DNA of 64,000 nucleotides, from the NCBI GenBank assembly GCA_018228705.1, contig CP073694.1, positions 930,001-994,000 on the forward strand, given 5' to 3'. The stretch is from Dysosmobacter sp. Marseille-Q4140. Its GTDB lineage: Bacteria; Bacillota; Clostridia; Oscillospirales; Oscillospiraceae. Under the pieces are notes generated by a model. That model saw nothing but the letters and a program-made list of their open reading frames with translations, was not told the origin of the DNA and did not search any database. Below are positions 24,410 through 32,788 of the stretch, one piece after another. The stretch's first letter is position 1; each line of letters starts with the position of its first letter. Position numbers and translations under genes: made by a program.

Positions 24410-24444
24410 GGTTGCGAATATATATATAAAGGGGAACAATACTC

Positions 24445-26487
24445 GTGGCTTATTCCTCCATCTTTGATACGGCTGAAAACCGAAAGCGAAAGTGGGATTC
24501 CAGCATCTATGAAATCAGTGAGCGTGTCTCCTCATTCTTCTGGGACAATGCACCGCATCAGTATGGTTTGGAGGCTCGGGAAGGCCAGCAGGATATGGCT
24601 TTTGAGATTCTGGACGCCATCCGCGGCTCCTACCATATTGCAGTTGAAGCCGGCGTCGGGATTGGAAAATCCTATGCCTATCTTGTTCCATTGCTTCTAT
24701 ATAATCAGAAAACAAAGCTGCCTGTTGTAATTGCTACATCCACCATCGCCCTCCAAGAGCAGCTGATGGGCGATATTGAGCGAATCAGCCCGATGATCGG
24801 TGTCCACCCGGAAGTCCTTTTGGCCAAAGGGCAGACACACTACATCTGCCAAATGCGGGCGACAGACTATTTTGCGACTCCTGAAGGGCAACCGCTTGCA
24901 CGGCTCAAGCAACTCATTGACGAAGGTTGTCAGGATCGCCGCACCTTCCCTACCCCTATCCCATCCAACGTCTGGGATAAAATCAATGTCGTTCGGTATA
25001 GCCGGCGCATCTGCTTTGGGTGTCCGTTTTCAGACCGCTGCCAGTACGCCACACTCCGTGATAATATGAAATACACAAATGGCATTATCCTCTGTAACCA
25101 GGATCTCCTCACTGCACATCTCTTTCGAATCAACCGCAGCCAGGACGGCTTGATGAATGAGGAAGTCCAGATGGTAGTGATCGACGAGGCACACAACCTG
25201 GAGGATAGAGTAAGGAGCGCGACGACTGAGCGGCATGGCCAGCGACAGCTGATCAATGCAATCAATGCCTCCATTAAATCGGTACGTGGCGAAGATCGGG
25301 AATACGTCCTGGAAGAAGCCGACAGCGCAATTCGAGCGGTGCGCGCTCTCTTTCAGAACTTGGATCAACAGGTTCGACAGCAAATAGAAGAGTCAGCACG
25401 TGATATGAAGTATGCTGACCGATTCTTTTTCCGCCAAGACAATGGCGCAGTCGAATTGATTCGCTCCGTTTCCGGACAACTGCAGGCACTGTCCAGTTCC
25501 ATACAGGTCTTTGGAAGCAAAGACCATCACAGGGGGACAGCCTCATCAGCGGCAGACGATTTGGATGCGGCAGCGCAATCCTTCAAGGAACTGGTGGCAA
25601 ATTACCACAAGCAGCTGATTTGGCTTGAGCGCCGTGGGACGGCGGCAGAATTAGTCTTTTGCCCCAAGAATACCAGAGATATTCTCAGCCAGCTCTACTT
25701 CAGAAGTAAAATCCGGACGATCCTAACTTCTGCTACACTGACCTCCGCAACTGATGGAGAATTGGAAGATCAGTATGCCTATTTCCTCCACAATACCGGT
25801 TTCCCGATTGATCGGAATGGTGTGTTGTCGGAGCCGAAACCATCTCCCTATCCCTATGATGAACACGCCATGATTTATTTTTGCGACGACCTTCCCCATC
25901 CCACCCGGGAGCATGATTCTTTTATCGAGGAAGGTGTGGAACGTCTGGTTCAAATCCTGAATATCTCTTGCGGTAAGGCGCTGGTTCTCTTTACATCCAA
26001 AACGGACATGGAGGAAGTCTATGCCGCGCTCCAGAACAGGGACCTGCCTTTCCATATCCTTGTTCAGCAAAGCGGCTCCTCCCAAGAGCGCGTACTCCAG
26101 GCATTCCGGGAGGATACCAATTCCGTTCTCCTGGGCACCGGAGCATACTGGGAGGGCATCAGCATAGAGGGCAAGAGCCTTTCCAACCTGGTCATCTTCC
26201 GGCTCCCGTTCCCAGTCCCCGATCCTATCATCGAGTATAAGGCTTCGATTGCCAAGGATCCCTTAATGGATGTTCGTGTACCTGAAATGATTATCAAGCT
26301 GAAGCAGGGCATCGGGCGGCTAATCCGAAATTATACCGACACAGGCATTGTATCCATCATTGACAGCCGTCTCAGAGATACACATCCGGAGCGATACCAC
26401 GACATCACTTGGAACTCGCTGCCTATCCATCGTCGTACCACCGATATTCAGGAGGCAGCGCGATTCTACCATGAGGTCTGCGGCTAA
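24445..26487 (+). CDS. DinG/XPD-family Fe-S helicase
   Basis: This 680-residue SF2 helicase has Walker A AGVGIGKS (69-76), DEAH box (247-250) and four cysteines placed as in the XPD/DinG iron-sulfur domain (C135, C190, C193, C199). C-terminal helicase motifs follow, including LLGTGAYWEGISIEG and KQGIGRLIRN. These enzymes unwind DNA 5' to 3' during repair or recombination. It starts at GTG 24445 with AAAGGGG upstream. No exonuclease domain is present, unlike some Firmicute DinG proteins. It is monocistronic, with its own extended -10 promoter. Confidence 0.9.
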   Translation: MAYSSIFDTAENRKRKWDSSIYEISERVSSFFWDNAPHQYGLEAREGQQDMAFEILDAIRGSYHIAVEAGVGIGKSYAYLVPLLLYNQKTKLPVVIATSTIALQEQLMGDIERISPMIGVHPEVLLAKGQTHYICQMRATDYFATPEGQPLARLKQLIDEGCQDRRTFPTPIPSNVWDKINVVRYSRRICFGCPFSDRCQYATLRDNMKYTNGIILCNQDLLTAHLFRINRSQDGLMNEEVQMVVIDEAHNLEDRVRSATTERHGQRQLINAINASIKSVRGEDREYVLEEADSAIRAVRALFQNLDQQVRQQIEESARDMKYADRFFFRQDNGAVELIRSVSGQLQALSSSIQVFGSKDHHRGTASSAADDLDAAAQSFKELVANYHKQLIWLERRGTAAELVFCPKNTRDILSQLYFRSKIRTILTSATLTSATDGELEDQYAYFLHNTGFPIDRNGVLSEPKPSPYPYDEHAMIYFCDDLPHPTREHDSFIEEGVERLVQILNISCGKALVLFTSKTDMEEVYAALQNRDLPFHILVQQSGSSQERVLQAFREDTNSVLLGTGAYWEGISIEGKSLSNLVIFRLPFPVPDPIIEYKASIAKDPLMDVRVPEMIIKLKQGIGRLIRNYTDTGIVSIIDSRLRDTHPERYHDITWNSLPIHRRTTDIQEAARFYHEVCG

Positions 26488-26541
26488 TTTTTCCCCTATG
26501 TCGCAGCCGTTGCCCCCTTACCTGCTGTAATAAGGAAACAG

Positions 26542-26589
26542 CCCCGCGCCGGCTCATGGAATGTGAGCGGCGCGGGGTCCTACTTTTTA
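26542..26589 (+). terminator. Terminator after the helicase gene
   Basis: CCCCGCGCC ... GGCGCGGGG (26542-26577) with an inner CTCA/TGAG pair, then TCCTACTTTTT on the plus strand. The convergent regulator gene may use the same hairpin. Confidence 0.75.
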
Positions 26590-26597
26590 TTTTCAAA

Positions 26598-26906
26598 TCA
26601 TCGTTTCAGATTTTTGGCAATGGAAATCAAACTGTCCAACTGCTCGTTGTTGAGCCCCTTTGTGGCTTCCAGCAGTTCCCTCGATTTTACAGGGTTGGTA
26701 CTGCCAATATCAAAGAACTCCATCGGAGAAACACCCAGGAAATCACATATATAGAAGAAGACAGTCATAGAGGGGAAACTGACACCTGTCTCGATATTAT
26801 TGATATAGCTGGAGCTTTGCCCGATGGATAGGCTCATATCACGGGCGGAAACTCCCTTATTCATCCGGAGCTCCACCAGCCGTTTGATAAAATCCGCTTG
26901 TTCCAT
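26598..26906 (-). CDS. XRE-family HTH transcriptional regulator
   Basis: This is a 102-residue single-domain Cro/CI-type repressor. The HTH is at residues 8-62 (VSARDMSLSIGQSSSYINN, ETGVSFPSM, FLGVSPMEFF), followed by a short helical tail (GLNNEQLDSLISIAKNL). GGAGG lies 5 bases before ATG 26906. It is divergent from the YpsA-like gene, whose promoter carries an 11-bp palindrome, a plausible target. A likely own promoter shows a doubled CTATATG motif at 26927-26946. Confidence 0.85.
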   Translation of the reverse strand: MEQADFIKRLVELRMNKGVSARDMSLSIGQSSSYINNIETGVSFPSMTVFFYICDFLGVSPMEFFDIGSTNPVKSRELLEATKGLNNEQLDSLISIAKNLKR

Positions 26907-26983
26907 ACCTACCTCCACCTCTTTTCTATATGATTCTACTATATGGAGGCGTTCATTCTGTCCAAATTATTCATTCATCGCTC

Positions 26984-27030
26984 TTGATGTGCATGATTAA
27001 AATAGGTATAATATCGGAAATACCTATTTT
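26984..27030 (+). promoter_or_regulatory. Promoter plus palindromic operator of the YpsA-like gene
   Basis: TTGATG (26984-26989), 17 bases, TATAAT (27007-27012). A perfect palindrome with 11-bp arms (AAAATAGGTAT ... ATACCTATTTT, 26999-27030, 10-base spacer) overlaps the -10 and the start region, as expected for a repressor site. Confidence 0.7.
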
Positions 27031-27046
27031 ACTTGGACGGCGCGAC

Positions 27047-27514
27047 ATGGAACACGAAAGAACCTGTTTTTTCATCGGGCACCGCGAGGCCAACGAGCGT
27101 GTCCTGCCAGCCCTTGAGCAGGCAGTGGAGCAGCTGATTGTGGAGTCTGGCGTAACCGATTTTGTGGTAGGGCATTACGGTGCCTTCGACGGCATGGCCG
27201 CCAAGGTCATAAAGGCAGCAAAAAAGCGCCACCCTGAGGTGACGCTGACTCTGCTGCTGCCCTACCATCCATTTGACCGTCCCATCCCTGTTCCAAAAGG
27301 ATATGACAGCACTTTTTATCCCCCGGGCATGGAAAATGTGCCGAAAAAGTATGCCATCGTCCGCGCAAACCGCTATATGGTGGATCACAGCGGCTATTTG
27401 ATCGCTTTTACCTGGCACGCTGCCAGCAATTCCCGTGAGCTCGTGGAATACGCCCGCCGGCGGGAGGAGAAGGGCCTGATCCACGTCCAAAACCTTGCGG
27501 ATGTGGTCAGATGA
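27047..27514 (+). CDS. YpsA/DUF1273-like SLOG-fold protein
   Basis: This 155-residue protein is a Rossmann-like fold of the YpsA/SLOG group: TCFFIGHREA at the N-terminus, DFVVGHYGAFDGMAAKVI with the G-x-x-G-x-D pattern, LTLLLPYHP, and a C-terminal ARRREEKGL. SLOG proteins bind nucleotides or nucleotide-derived ligands and often act in stress or defence signalling. ATG 27047 lacks a strong ribosome site. The promoter/operator just upstream and the adjacent divergent XRE gene suggest a small regulated unit. Confidence 0.75.
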   Translation: MEHERTCFFIGHREANERVLPALEQAVEQLIVESGVTDFVVGHYGAFDGMAAKVIKAAKKRHPEVTLTLLLPYHPFDRPIPVPKGYDSTFYPPGMENVPKKYAIVRANRYMVDHSGYLIAFTWHAASNSRELVEYARRREEKGLIHVQNLADVVR

Positions 27515-27670
27515 TCGGCCTACACAGCTCAGTTGGCAACAGATGGCCTTGGTTTTCCCTCCGGGACTTCCCTTTCTGTCAAAATATGATACAATAGGGT
27601 TTAGATTTTTGGTGGCATTCGTCAACCAGTAATATAGGGGCAACGAAAGAGGAAAGCGAGCGCAGGCTGC

Positions 27671-27880
27671 ATGACGGACGGGGAAAGGCTGAAAATCATA
27701 TATTCGGCGCTCCGGGAGCGGGGCTACGCTCCCGTCAACCAAATCGTCGGCTTTATTCTGTCCGGCGATCCGACCTATATCACCAACCACAACGGCGCCA
27801 GGAGTTTGGCCGGCCGAATCAATCGGAATGAGCTTTTAAGTGAAATCGTCACCGCCTACATGGAGCAGTTTACTGACTGA
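27671..27880 (+). CDS. IreB-like regulatory protein (copy 1)
   Basis: This 69-residue protein matches the IreB/UPF0297 fold: [35 protein letters not shown] and a C-terminal helix [12 protein letters not shown]. Host IreB is a chromosomal protein next to ruvX and is phosphorylated on N-terminal threonines by the IreK kinase. Here the N-terminus is shortened (MTDGERLKI) and the context is accessory. A second copy lies at 45924-46199. An extended -10 (TGATACAAT, near 27585) lies upstream. The function on the element is unknown. Confidence 0.8.
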   Translation: MTDGERLKIIYSALRERGYAPVNQIVGFILSGDPTYITNHNGARSLAGRINRNELLSEIVTAYMEQFTD

Positions 27881-27886
27881 CCAGGC

Positions 27887-27932
27887 AAAAACCGGGGCAG
27901 GGATCCCATCAAGGATCTCTGCCCCGGCTCTT
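27887..27932 (-). terminator. Bidirectional terminator
   Basis: CCGGGGCAGGGATCC (27892-27906) and GGATCTCTGCCCCGG (27913-27927) pair with one mismatch, with five T on the minus side and CTCTTTTC on the plus side. It lies between the convergent IreB-like and ADP-ribosyltransferase-like genes. Confidence 0.8.
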
Positions 27933-27933
27933 T

Positions 27934-29337
27934 TCACTTCGCCGGAAATTCCATATCCAGCGGCGTCAGGAGATCTTCCTCCAGCAGACAGCCGGCAACC
28001 AACGGCAGCCGGCGTGCGTATTGTGTACGAAGCATGCGGTAATCAAGCCCATTGAACCGCACCCGGTCCAGGGCATCCATGTCCTTGCAGATGTGATAGA
28101 GATGGACGGCATGCTCTTTCTCTTTCCTGGACAGGCCAGGCTCGGCCGTGATTGCCGCAATACCCTCGCCGTCATCACGGCAGTGATGGGCGATGATCAG
28201 TTCAGCAATCCGATACTCCTTCCGGCTCAGCCGGATCCCGCGCAGCCGGATGCCGCGCTTGTGGATCAATTCAACGGACCGCTCGCCATGTGTCGCATCC
28301 GCATTTTCATTCAGCCGGCCCAAATCGTGCAGTAAACTGAAATAAATTAGGATCTGGCGGTCTGACTCCGTCAGTGGGTCGCCGGAGTTATAGAAGTAGA
28401 TAAGTGTGAGAAACAACACGCGCAGGACGTGCAGCAGACCGTGGAGCTGAAAGAGTTTTTCCTGCTGGTAGCCCAAAGCCCGCGCTTGGCGCCCAAAGTC
28501 GAGATAGGCCTGCAGGGCCGGTGCCATAAGTCGGGGCACGGTTTCTACCACAGCAGGGATCATGTCCTCATACCGATACTCCGTTACGGTGCCGGGAAAG
28601 ATAACAACTTCATTTTCTTCGGCGTAGGAGGGGTAGTGGGCCACAATCTGCTCCGGCCGCACCCTGGCCACCGCAACCTTGGTGCCCTGACCGGAGTGGA
28701 TGGCAAACCATAGCGCGTTTCCCGGGTGGGTGGTCCAGGAGATCGCCTGTTCCGGCGGCAGAGACAGCGCGCCCATACCGCGGTAGATCGTGATAAGGCC
28801 ATCCGGCTCCAGCGCAGGAAGGCGGGGCGGCGGGGCATACCGGAACACTTCCCTCAGCACTGGCAAGGACCACATTCCATTGGCGTAGTCGATCCGCTTA
28901 TAAATGCCGTGCCAGACCGAAAACACAGTTTCATGGGGTATGGTCTTATACCGCCGCTGGAAGTCATAAATCAGCATTGACAGCGGAACGTCTTTCAGGT
29001 AGAACCCGCGCCAATCCTGTTCAGCCAGTGTTCTGCAAATGCCTCCCTGCCGGGCCAGCTTCTGAAACTGCGCCTGGCCGGGGCCGCGGATGAATTCTCT
29101 CTGCAGAATGATGTCCGCATACAGGCCCAGATCATAGTCGGCATAGCAGGTGTTAAAGATCTTCCTCGTTGGATCATGCATAACCTTCTCGATACTCAGG
29201 CCATATGCGGAAAGCGCGTCGGACAATTCCGCATAGGTGAGGCCATCTTGTGTGCAGGCGGCGACAATCTCCTCTGTCAGCGGCTCAAACCGCGTCATCA
29301 CGCCGCGCACCTCTCGGATCAAACCAGCATTTTGCAT
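27934..29337 (-). CDS. ADP-ribosyltransferase-like / HD-domain fusion
   Basis: This is a 467-residue two-domain protein. Residues 180-260 show the pattern of arginine-type ADP-ribosyltransferases: TIYRGM (R186), ISWTTHPGNALWFA (S200-T-T) and YAEENEVVIFPG (E-x-E ending at E243). Residues 295-430 form an HD phosphohydrolase: H299, LLHDLGR (H337 D338), IIAHHCRDD (H384 H385) and CKDMDALDR. The first 170 residues are unassigned. The reading suggests a toxin- or effector-like NAD-using enzyme joined to a nucleotide hydrolase. Start 29337 has a G-rich ribosome site. It is the last gene of the leader-B operon. Confidence 0.7.
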   Translation of the reverse strand: MQNAGLIREVRGVMTRFEPLTEEIVAACTQDGLTYAELSDALSAYGLSIEKVMHDPTRKIFNTCYADYDLGLYADIILQREFIRGPGQAQFQKLARQGGICRTLAEQDWRGFYLKDVPLSMLIYDFQRRYKTIPHETVFSVWHGIYKRIDYANGMWSLPVLREVFRYAPPPRLPALEPDGLITIYRGMGALSLPPEQAISWTTHPGNALWFAIHSGQGTKVAVARVRPEQIVAHYPSYAEENEVVIFPGTVTEYRYEDMIPAVVETVPRLMAPALQAYLDFGRQARALGYQQEKLFQLHGLLHVLRVLFLTLIYFYNSGDPLTESDRQILIYFSLLHDLGRLNENADATHGERSVELIHKRGIRLRGIRLSRKEYRIAELIIAHHCRDDGEGIAAITAEPGLSRKEKEHAVHLYHICKDMDALDRVRFNGLDYRMLRTQYARRLPLVAGCLLEEDLLTPLDMEFPAK

Positions 29338-29338
29338 A

Positions 29339-29662
29339 TCACTTCCCCCCTGCCCGACGGTGCCTGTAGAGGTCTCGCGGCTTTCTGCGCGGATTGCGGC
29401 TGCAATTCCAGCAGCAGTCCATGTCTCGGCTGGCCGCCTCATGGACGCAGCCCGTGCAGCCAACACCGTCCGCGACGAGGAAGTAGTCCGCTGCAGCCTG
29501 TGGGTCGATGGGCTGTTCGTACTCGATGTAGCCCCAAGCCTCCCGGCCCACCTCCTCGCAGTAAGTCTTGCTGTCGAAGTTGAAAACTTCCTTGACTGCA
29601 TTCCCTTGCGGTTTTGGGAACGTCCCCGGCCCTATCGGGCGTTGCGTGCTGTAGTACCTCAT
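29339..29662 (-). CDS. Hypothetical protein, 107 aa
   Basis: The N-terminus MRYYSTQRPIGPGTFPKP and the stretch NFDSKTYCEEVGREAWGYIE are familiar from many short proteins on gut Firmicute elements, with no known function. The C-terminal third has six cysteines (CTGCVH, CCWNC) like a small metal site. GAGGAG is 8 bases before ATG 29662. It ends 2 bases before the next gene. Confidence 0.75.
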   Translation of the reverse strand: MRYYSTQRPIGPGTFPKPQGNAVKEVFNFDSKTYCEEVGREAWGYIEYEQPIDPQAAADYFLVADGVGCTGCVHEAASRDMDCCWNCSRNPRRKPRDLYRHRRAGGK

Positions 29663-29931
29663 GGCTGTGTCTCCTCTCTCGCTGCGGGGAATAAGTCTTT
29701 CCCGCAAGACCCCTGTGCAAAATCCGAGTTTACAACTGCGCCCTCCGAAATGCGGTAGATGTGGCGAGTCGTGTAATAATTTCCAAGCCGGTCGCGGTTC
29801 CTGTGCTGTATAACCTCGACTTCATCATCCGAAATCCGTCGGCGCTCATAAGACTTGGTGATTTTCCCATCAATCTCAATACAGATGATTAACTCATCCG
29901 GTGTGCTGACTGCCGTAAACTCTTTCATCAT
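29659..29931 (-). CDS. Hypothetical protein, 90 aa
   Basis: This is a small beta-rich protein (ELIICIEIDGKITKSYERR, YTTRHIYRISEGAV). Three closely spaced ATGs exist (29937, 29931, 29928); GGAGG fits 29931 best. It overlaps both neighbours, by 38 and 4 bases, consistent with coupled translation in the leader-B operon. Confidence 0.65.
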   Translation of the reverse strand: MMKEFTAVSTPDELIICIEIDGKITKSYERRRISDDEVEVIQHRNRDRLGNYYTTRHIYRISEGAVVNSDFAQGSCGKDLFPAAREETQP

Positions 29932-30361
29932 CAACATTCTCCTCCGCGTGGTTATCTTCTAATGTAGGGCTGCTCTGGTATTCGGCGAGGGCTCCGACGT
30001 ACCGAACTGGGATGCCAAGGTTCTCCGCCAAAGCGATTTCGCCAGCCATTCCGCTGCTGATCCTCCCACCGCAGACCCAGACCTCCTGGCAGACCGACAA
30101 CAGGCGGTGCCCCAGCTTGAGGCCAATGGCCCGCTGCTCTGGGTCCGAATCATCCAGTATCTGGGGATAAAGCAGATGCGGCGCAATCGGCGTGCAGCCC
30201 TGCTGAATGGCATAACGACAGCACTGGATGGCAAATTGTGTGTTGCTCTGAATGTCCCCGGCATATGGGGACGCGATATAGACGAGCTGACTGCTGGAGA
30301 TACAGTCTCTTCGATGTATCTCCTCATGCTGAGAGTTATTTTCATTGCTTCCGTGGTGCAT
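29894..30361 (-). CDS. DUF4406-like nucleoside deoxyribosyltransferase-fold protein
   Basis: This 155-residue protein has the signature VYIASPYAGDIQSN, CTPIAPHLLYPQ and GHRLLSVCQEVWVCGGRIS plus SGMAGEIALAENLGIPV. This is the Rossmann-like DUF4406 family, related to nucleoside 2-deoxyribosyltransferases and common on phages and mobile elements. It may act on nucleotides or nucleotide conjugates. GGGAG lies 8 bases before ATG 30361. Its position next to an ADP-ribosyltransferase-like protein in the same operon is notable, but a link is inference. Confidence 0.75.
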   Translation of the reverse strand: MHHGSNENNSQHEEIHRRDCISSSQLVYIASPYAGDIQSNTQFAIQCCRYAIQQGCTPIAPHLLYPQILDDSDPEQRAIGLKLGHRLLSVCQEVWVCGGRISSGMAGEIALAENLGIPVRYVGALAEYQSSPTLEDNHAEENVDDERVYGSQHTG

Positions 30362-31151
30362 GGCGGTTTCTCCCTTCTGCAAAGATTTGATCCACTCTTC
30401 GCCAGATCCCGTACATAGGCTCATCCAACATTTTGAGTGTTTCATCGCTTTTATTCCGCACAGTGCCAAAGGACATCGGGGCACGCCAGACCCACTTCCC
30501 CCAGAGATAAGCCGGCGTATACCAGCGGTCATACTCCTTCATCTCAATAATTTCCCCATGCACGACAACAGCAGGGATCCCGTAGAGGGATAGTTGGATA
30601 TAGGTCATCTGAACGCAGCGGGTATCCACATCTGTTGCCTGTATCACCAGTTGTTCGGATGGATTGCCTCCTTTATCCGCGAACTTCTGCACTGCTCCCA
30701 ACAGAAGGATACCGCTGCCGCAGGTGCAGTCGTTCAACGTAAGGTAGCCCTCTGGTGGCAGTTCTGTTCTACGGCACGTTGTAAGCTGCCCCAACAAATC
30801 TGCAATCCCCCACGGTGAGAAGTCCTGTTTGAGCGCATTGTTGTTAGCCCGGCATTCCAGATAAATAGCGCCGAGAAGGTCAGGATAAATCCCTTGACTT
30901 ACGTTCCCTGCTGCAATTTGCGAGAGTTTTTGAAAGGTTTGGGAAAATGCCTCCCGTTCTTCTAAAGAATATCTCTCCAACAACGTCCGCAGTTCCTCTG
31001 CCCTTTCCAGATGTACCGGATCGGTTAAGGTACTGATCTCAAGTGCGCAAAAGGAGATAAAGTCCCTGAGCACGTCATTCTCACTGATCCTTCCACGGGT
31101 AATTTTGATTGTTTCCATCAACATGTCTTTGAATTTCTTGCTGCCATCCAT
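30342..31151 (-). CDS. N6-DNA-methylase-like protein lacking NPPY
   Basis: This 269-residue protein resembles the HsdM-type methylase core. A helical N-terminal region precedes motif I LNDCTCGSGILLLGAV and an acidic motif II-like ATDVDTRCVQM. Where motif IV (NPPF/Y) is expected, the sequence reads YTPAYLWGKWVW, so catalysis is doubtful. Such truncated methylase-like proteins recur on Clostridial elements. AAGGAGG lies 6 bases before ATG 31151. It is co-transcribed with DUF4406 and overlaps it by 20 bases. Confidence 0.75.
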   Translation of the reverse strand: MDGSKKFKDMLMETIKITRGRISENDVLRDFISFCALEISTLTDPVHLERAEELRTLLERYSLEEREAFSQTFQKLSQIAAGNVSQGIYPDLLGAIYLECRANNNALKQDFSPWGIADLLGQLTTCRRTELPPEGYLTLNDCTCGSGILLLGAVQKFADKGGNPSEQLVIQATDVDTRCVQMTYIQLSLYGIPAVVVHGEIIEMKEYDRWYTPAYLWGKWVWRAPMSFGTVRNKSDETLKMLDEPMYGIWRRVDQIFAEGRNRHAPRKQ

Positions 31152-31315
31152 ATGCACCCTCCTTAAAATGAATGGTACCCGGGACGCGCGAGCGCACCCC
31201 GGGGTACGATTTTACAGCCGATACTCAAATGTGGCAGTCCGCCGAAACCAATACGGCATCTTCCAACAGAAATGCGATTTAGATAAGAAATCCGCTACAT
31301 GAATCCTGTGAGGCA

Positions 31316-31714
31316 TTAAGACCTCTGCCGGATAATCTGCGCCATTTCACGCTTTTCGCCCTCACTGAGTTGCTCCGCATAGCCGGGCTCGCAGCCGGGC
31401 TCCCATGGGTATTTCCCGTCCGGGTCACAGACCAGAACACGCATCACCCGGGAAAAGCAAGAGTCCGGCACCGCCGGCGTTGTCTCGAAGAAATAGACCG
31501 GGAGTGTGAATATGTCGTCCACCCTGTCGCCAGACCGATAGCACTTGCCCTTTTCTGTAATCTCCAGGCCGAGCAGATTGAGAATCATCTGCGCCTTTTC
31601 CTGGGGTACAGGCAGGTTCAGTTCCAGTTCCAGGCTGCCATGCCGATCCAGGCCGTGGGTATGGCTGCTGGGCCGGTCGGCAAGGATATAGTGAATGATC
31701 CAATCAGGTTTCAT
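31316..31714 (-). CDS. Hypothetical protein, 132 aa
   Basis: This soluble protein starts MKPDWIIHYILADRPSSHTH and has a central strand-helix unit (LELELNLPVPQEKAQMILNLL) and a C-terminal VLVCDPDGKYPWEPG. No domain is assigned with confidence. It overlaps the upstream 151-aa gene by 4 bases. The 164-base gap after it holds only a GC-rich hairpin around 31170-31207. Confidence 0.65.
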   Translation of the reverse strand: MKPDWIIHYILADRPSSHTHGLDRHGSLELELNLPVPQEKAQMILNLLGLEITEKGKCYRSGDRVDDIFTLPVYFFETTPAVPDSCFSRVMRVLVCDPDGKYPWEPGCEPGYAEQLSEGEKREMAQIIRQRS

Positions 31715-32166
31715 GTTTTCTCACCCTCTTTCTCCGGCTCATGCCAGGCATTGCGCGCCAGCAGTGTGTCCGCCGGCAGAATCCCCATCAGCAGTAGCCG
31801 GATGGCCGTCTGGTACCCGACCAGGTAAGCCTGGTCCAATTCCGAGGTCATCCGGCAGTTCAGGCAGTCTTCATACCGGTCAAATTGTCTCTGGCCCTCT
31901 CTGTCCAGCATCTGGCGGATCTGCTCCTGCAGCTGAAGGATCTCCTGGTCCTCTTTTCTCAGTTCCTCGCTTTCGTGGGCCGTGGCCTCCTCATAGGCGT
32001 CCCAGCCACCGTCAATGAGTTCCTGAAAAAAACGGGCGATCTCCGCCCGCTCCGGGGGATGGTTCCCAACGGCCTGCGCCAGTTGGCAGATCGCCTGCTC
32101 CAGCGCCAGATGATGCTGCTGCATGACGGCCCGCAGAGAACCGCCCGCGTTTAGATCTTTTCGCAT
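31711..32166 (-). CDS. Helical hypothetical protein, 151 aa
   Basis: This is a largely helical, acidic protein (EEATAHESEELRKEDQEILQ, LQEQIRQML) with a hydrophobic helix near the C-terminus (YQTAIRLLLMGILPAD), similar in style to DUF6809-type proteins. AGGAGG is 9 bases before ATG 32166. It is the first gene after leader copy B. Confidence 0.65.
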   Translation of the reverse strand: MRKDLNAGGSLRAVMQQHHLALEQAICQLAQAVGNHPPERAEIARFFQELIDGGWDAYEEATAHESEELRKEDQEILQLQEQIRQMLDREGQRQFDRYEDCLNCRMTSELDQAYLVGYQTAIRLLLMGILPADTLLARNAWHEPEKEGEKT

Positions 32167-32214
32167 TGTAATGCACCTCCTATTCTTTTGCGCTCTGCTG
32201 TCTTTGTCTGTATA

Positions 32215-32431
32215 TAAAAACAAGCGCATGGATCCGCTGCGATCCATGCGCTTGGTGCCTTTTCGGCGCGGAATATCAAATTGTGAGCCTGCTTAGGCCG
32301 TAATAAAACGAAAAAAGCTCCCAAAGGCCATTTGACCTCTGGGAGCTGTGAAACACGGTTACTGTGTCTGCCGGCGGCAAACAACGGATACTGTATGGTT
32401 GTATTATAGCGGATTGGTCAGTGGATTGCAA
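32215..32431 (-). promoter_or_regulatory. Leader copy B: promoter, hairpin, conserved block, tandem terminators
   Basis: TTGCAA (32426-32431), 17 bases, TATAAT (32403-32408) on the minus strand. Then come ACAGTATCCGTT, hairpin TGCC-GCC-GGCA, ACAGTAACCGTGTTTC and terminator 1 (AGCTCCC ... GGGAGCT plus T6, 32311-32347). Terminator 2 is CAAGCGCATGGATC ... GATCCATGCGCTTG plus T5 (32215-32254). Controls genes from 32166 down to 27934. Confidence 0.87.
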
Positions 32432-32464
32432 GCATCTCCTTGCCGTCACCCCTATATGGATGCT

Positions 32465-32788
32465 TTATTCCGGCTCTTCAGCGCCAAACAGATGCACCAG
32501 ATAGTCCGTCCGGCCATCCAAGACCCGGATCACCTCAATTCCGCTTTCAGTAACCTTGTAGAAGACCAACTGCTTACTGATAACAAGGAACCGAATATCC
32601 TCCGGAACGCCGTCGTACCTACTGGATAGCGGAGTCCCCATATATGGATTATCCTTCAAAAGGGACACACCTGCAAGAATTTTCGATTTGAGTCTATTCG
32701 CCGCACTACGGTTTTTGAGCACATCAGCTATATAATCTGAAGGCTTGCCGATGTCTGAAATAGCAGCCGGCCTATACTGCAGTTTCAC
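32465..32788 (-). CDS. RelE/ParE-family toxin
   Basis: This 107-residue protein has the ParE/RelE fold pattern: a Tyr-Arg N-terminus (MKLQYRPAAISDIGKPSDYI), a central PYMGTPLSSRYDG and a basic/hydrophobic core (IRFLVISKQLVFYKV), ending with RVLDGRTDYLVHLFG. Toxins of this family cleave mRNA on the ribosome (RelE) or inhibit gyrase (ParE). It overlaps the antitoxin gene by 4 bases. Confidence 0.9.
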   Translation of the reverse strand: MKLQYRPAAISDIGKPSDYIADVLKNRSAANRLKSKILAGVSLLKDNPYMGTPLSSRYDGVPEDIRFLVISKQLVFYKVTESGIEVIRVLDGRTDYLVHLFGAEEPE

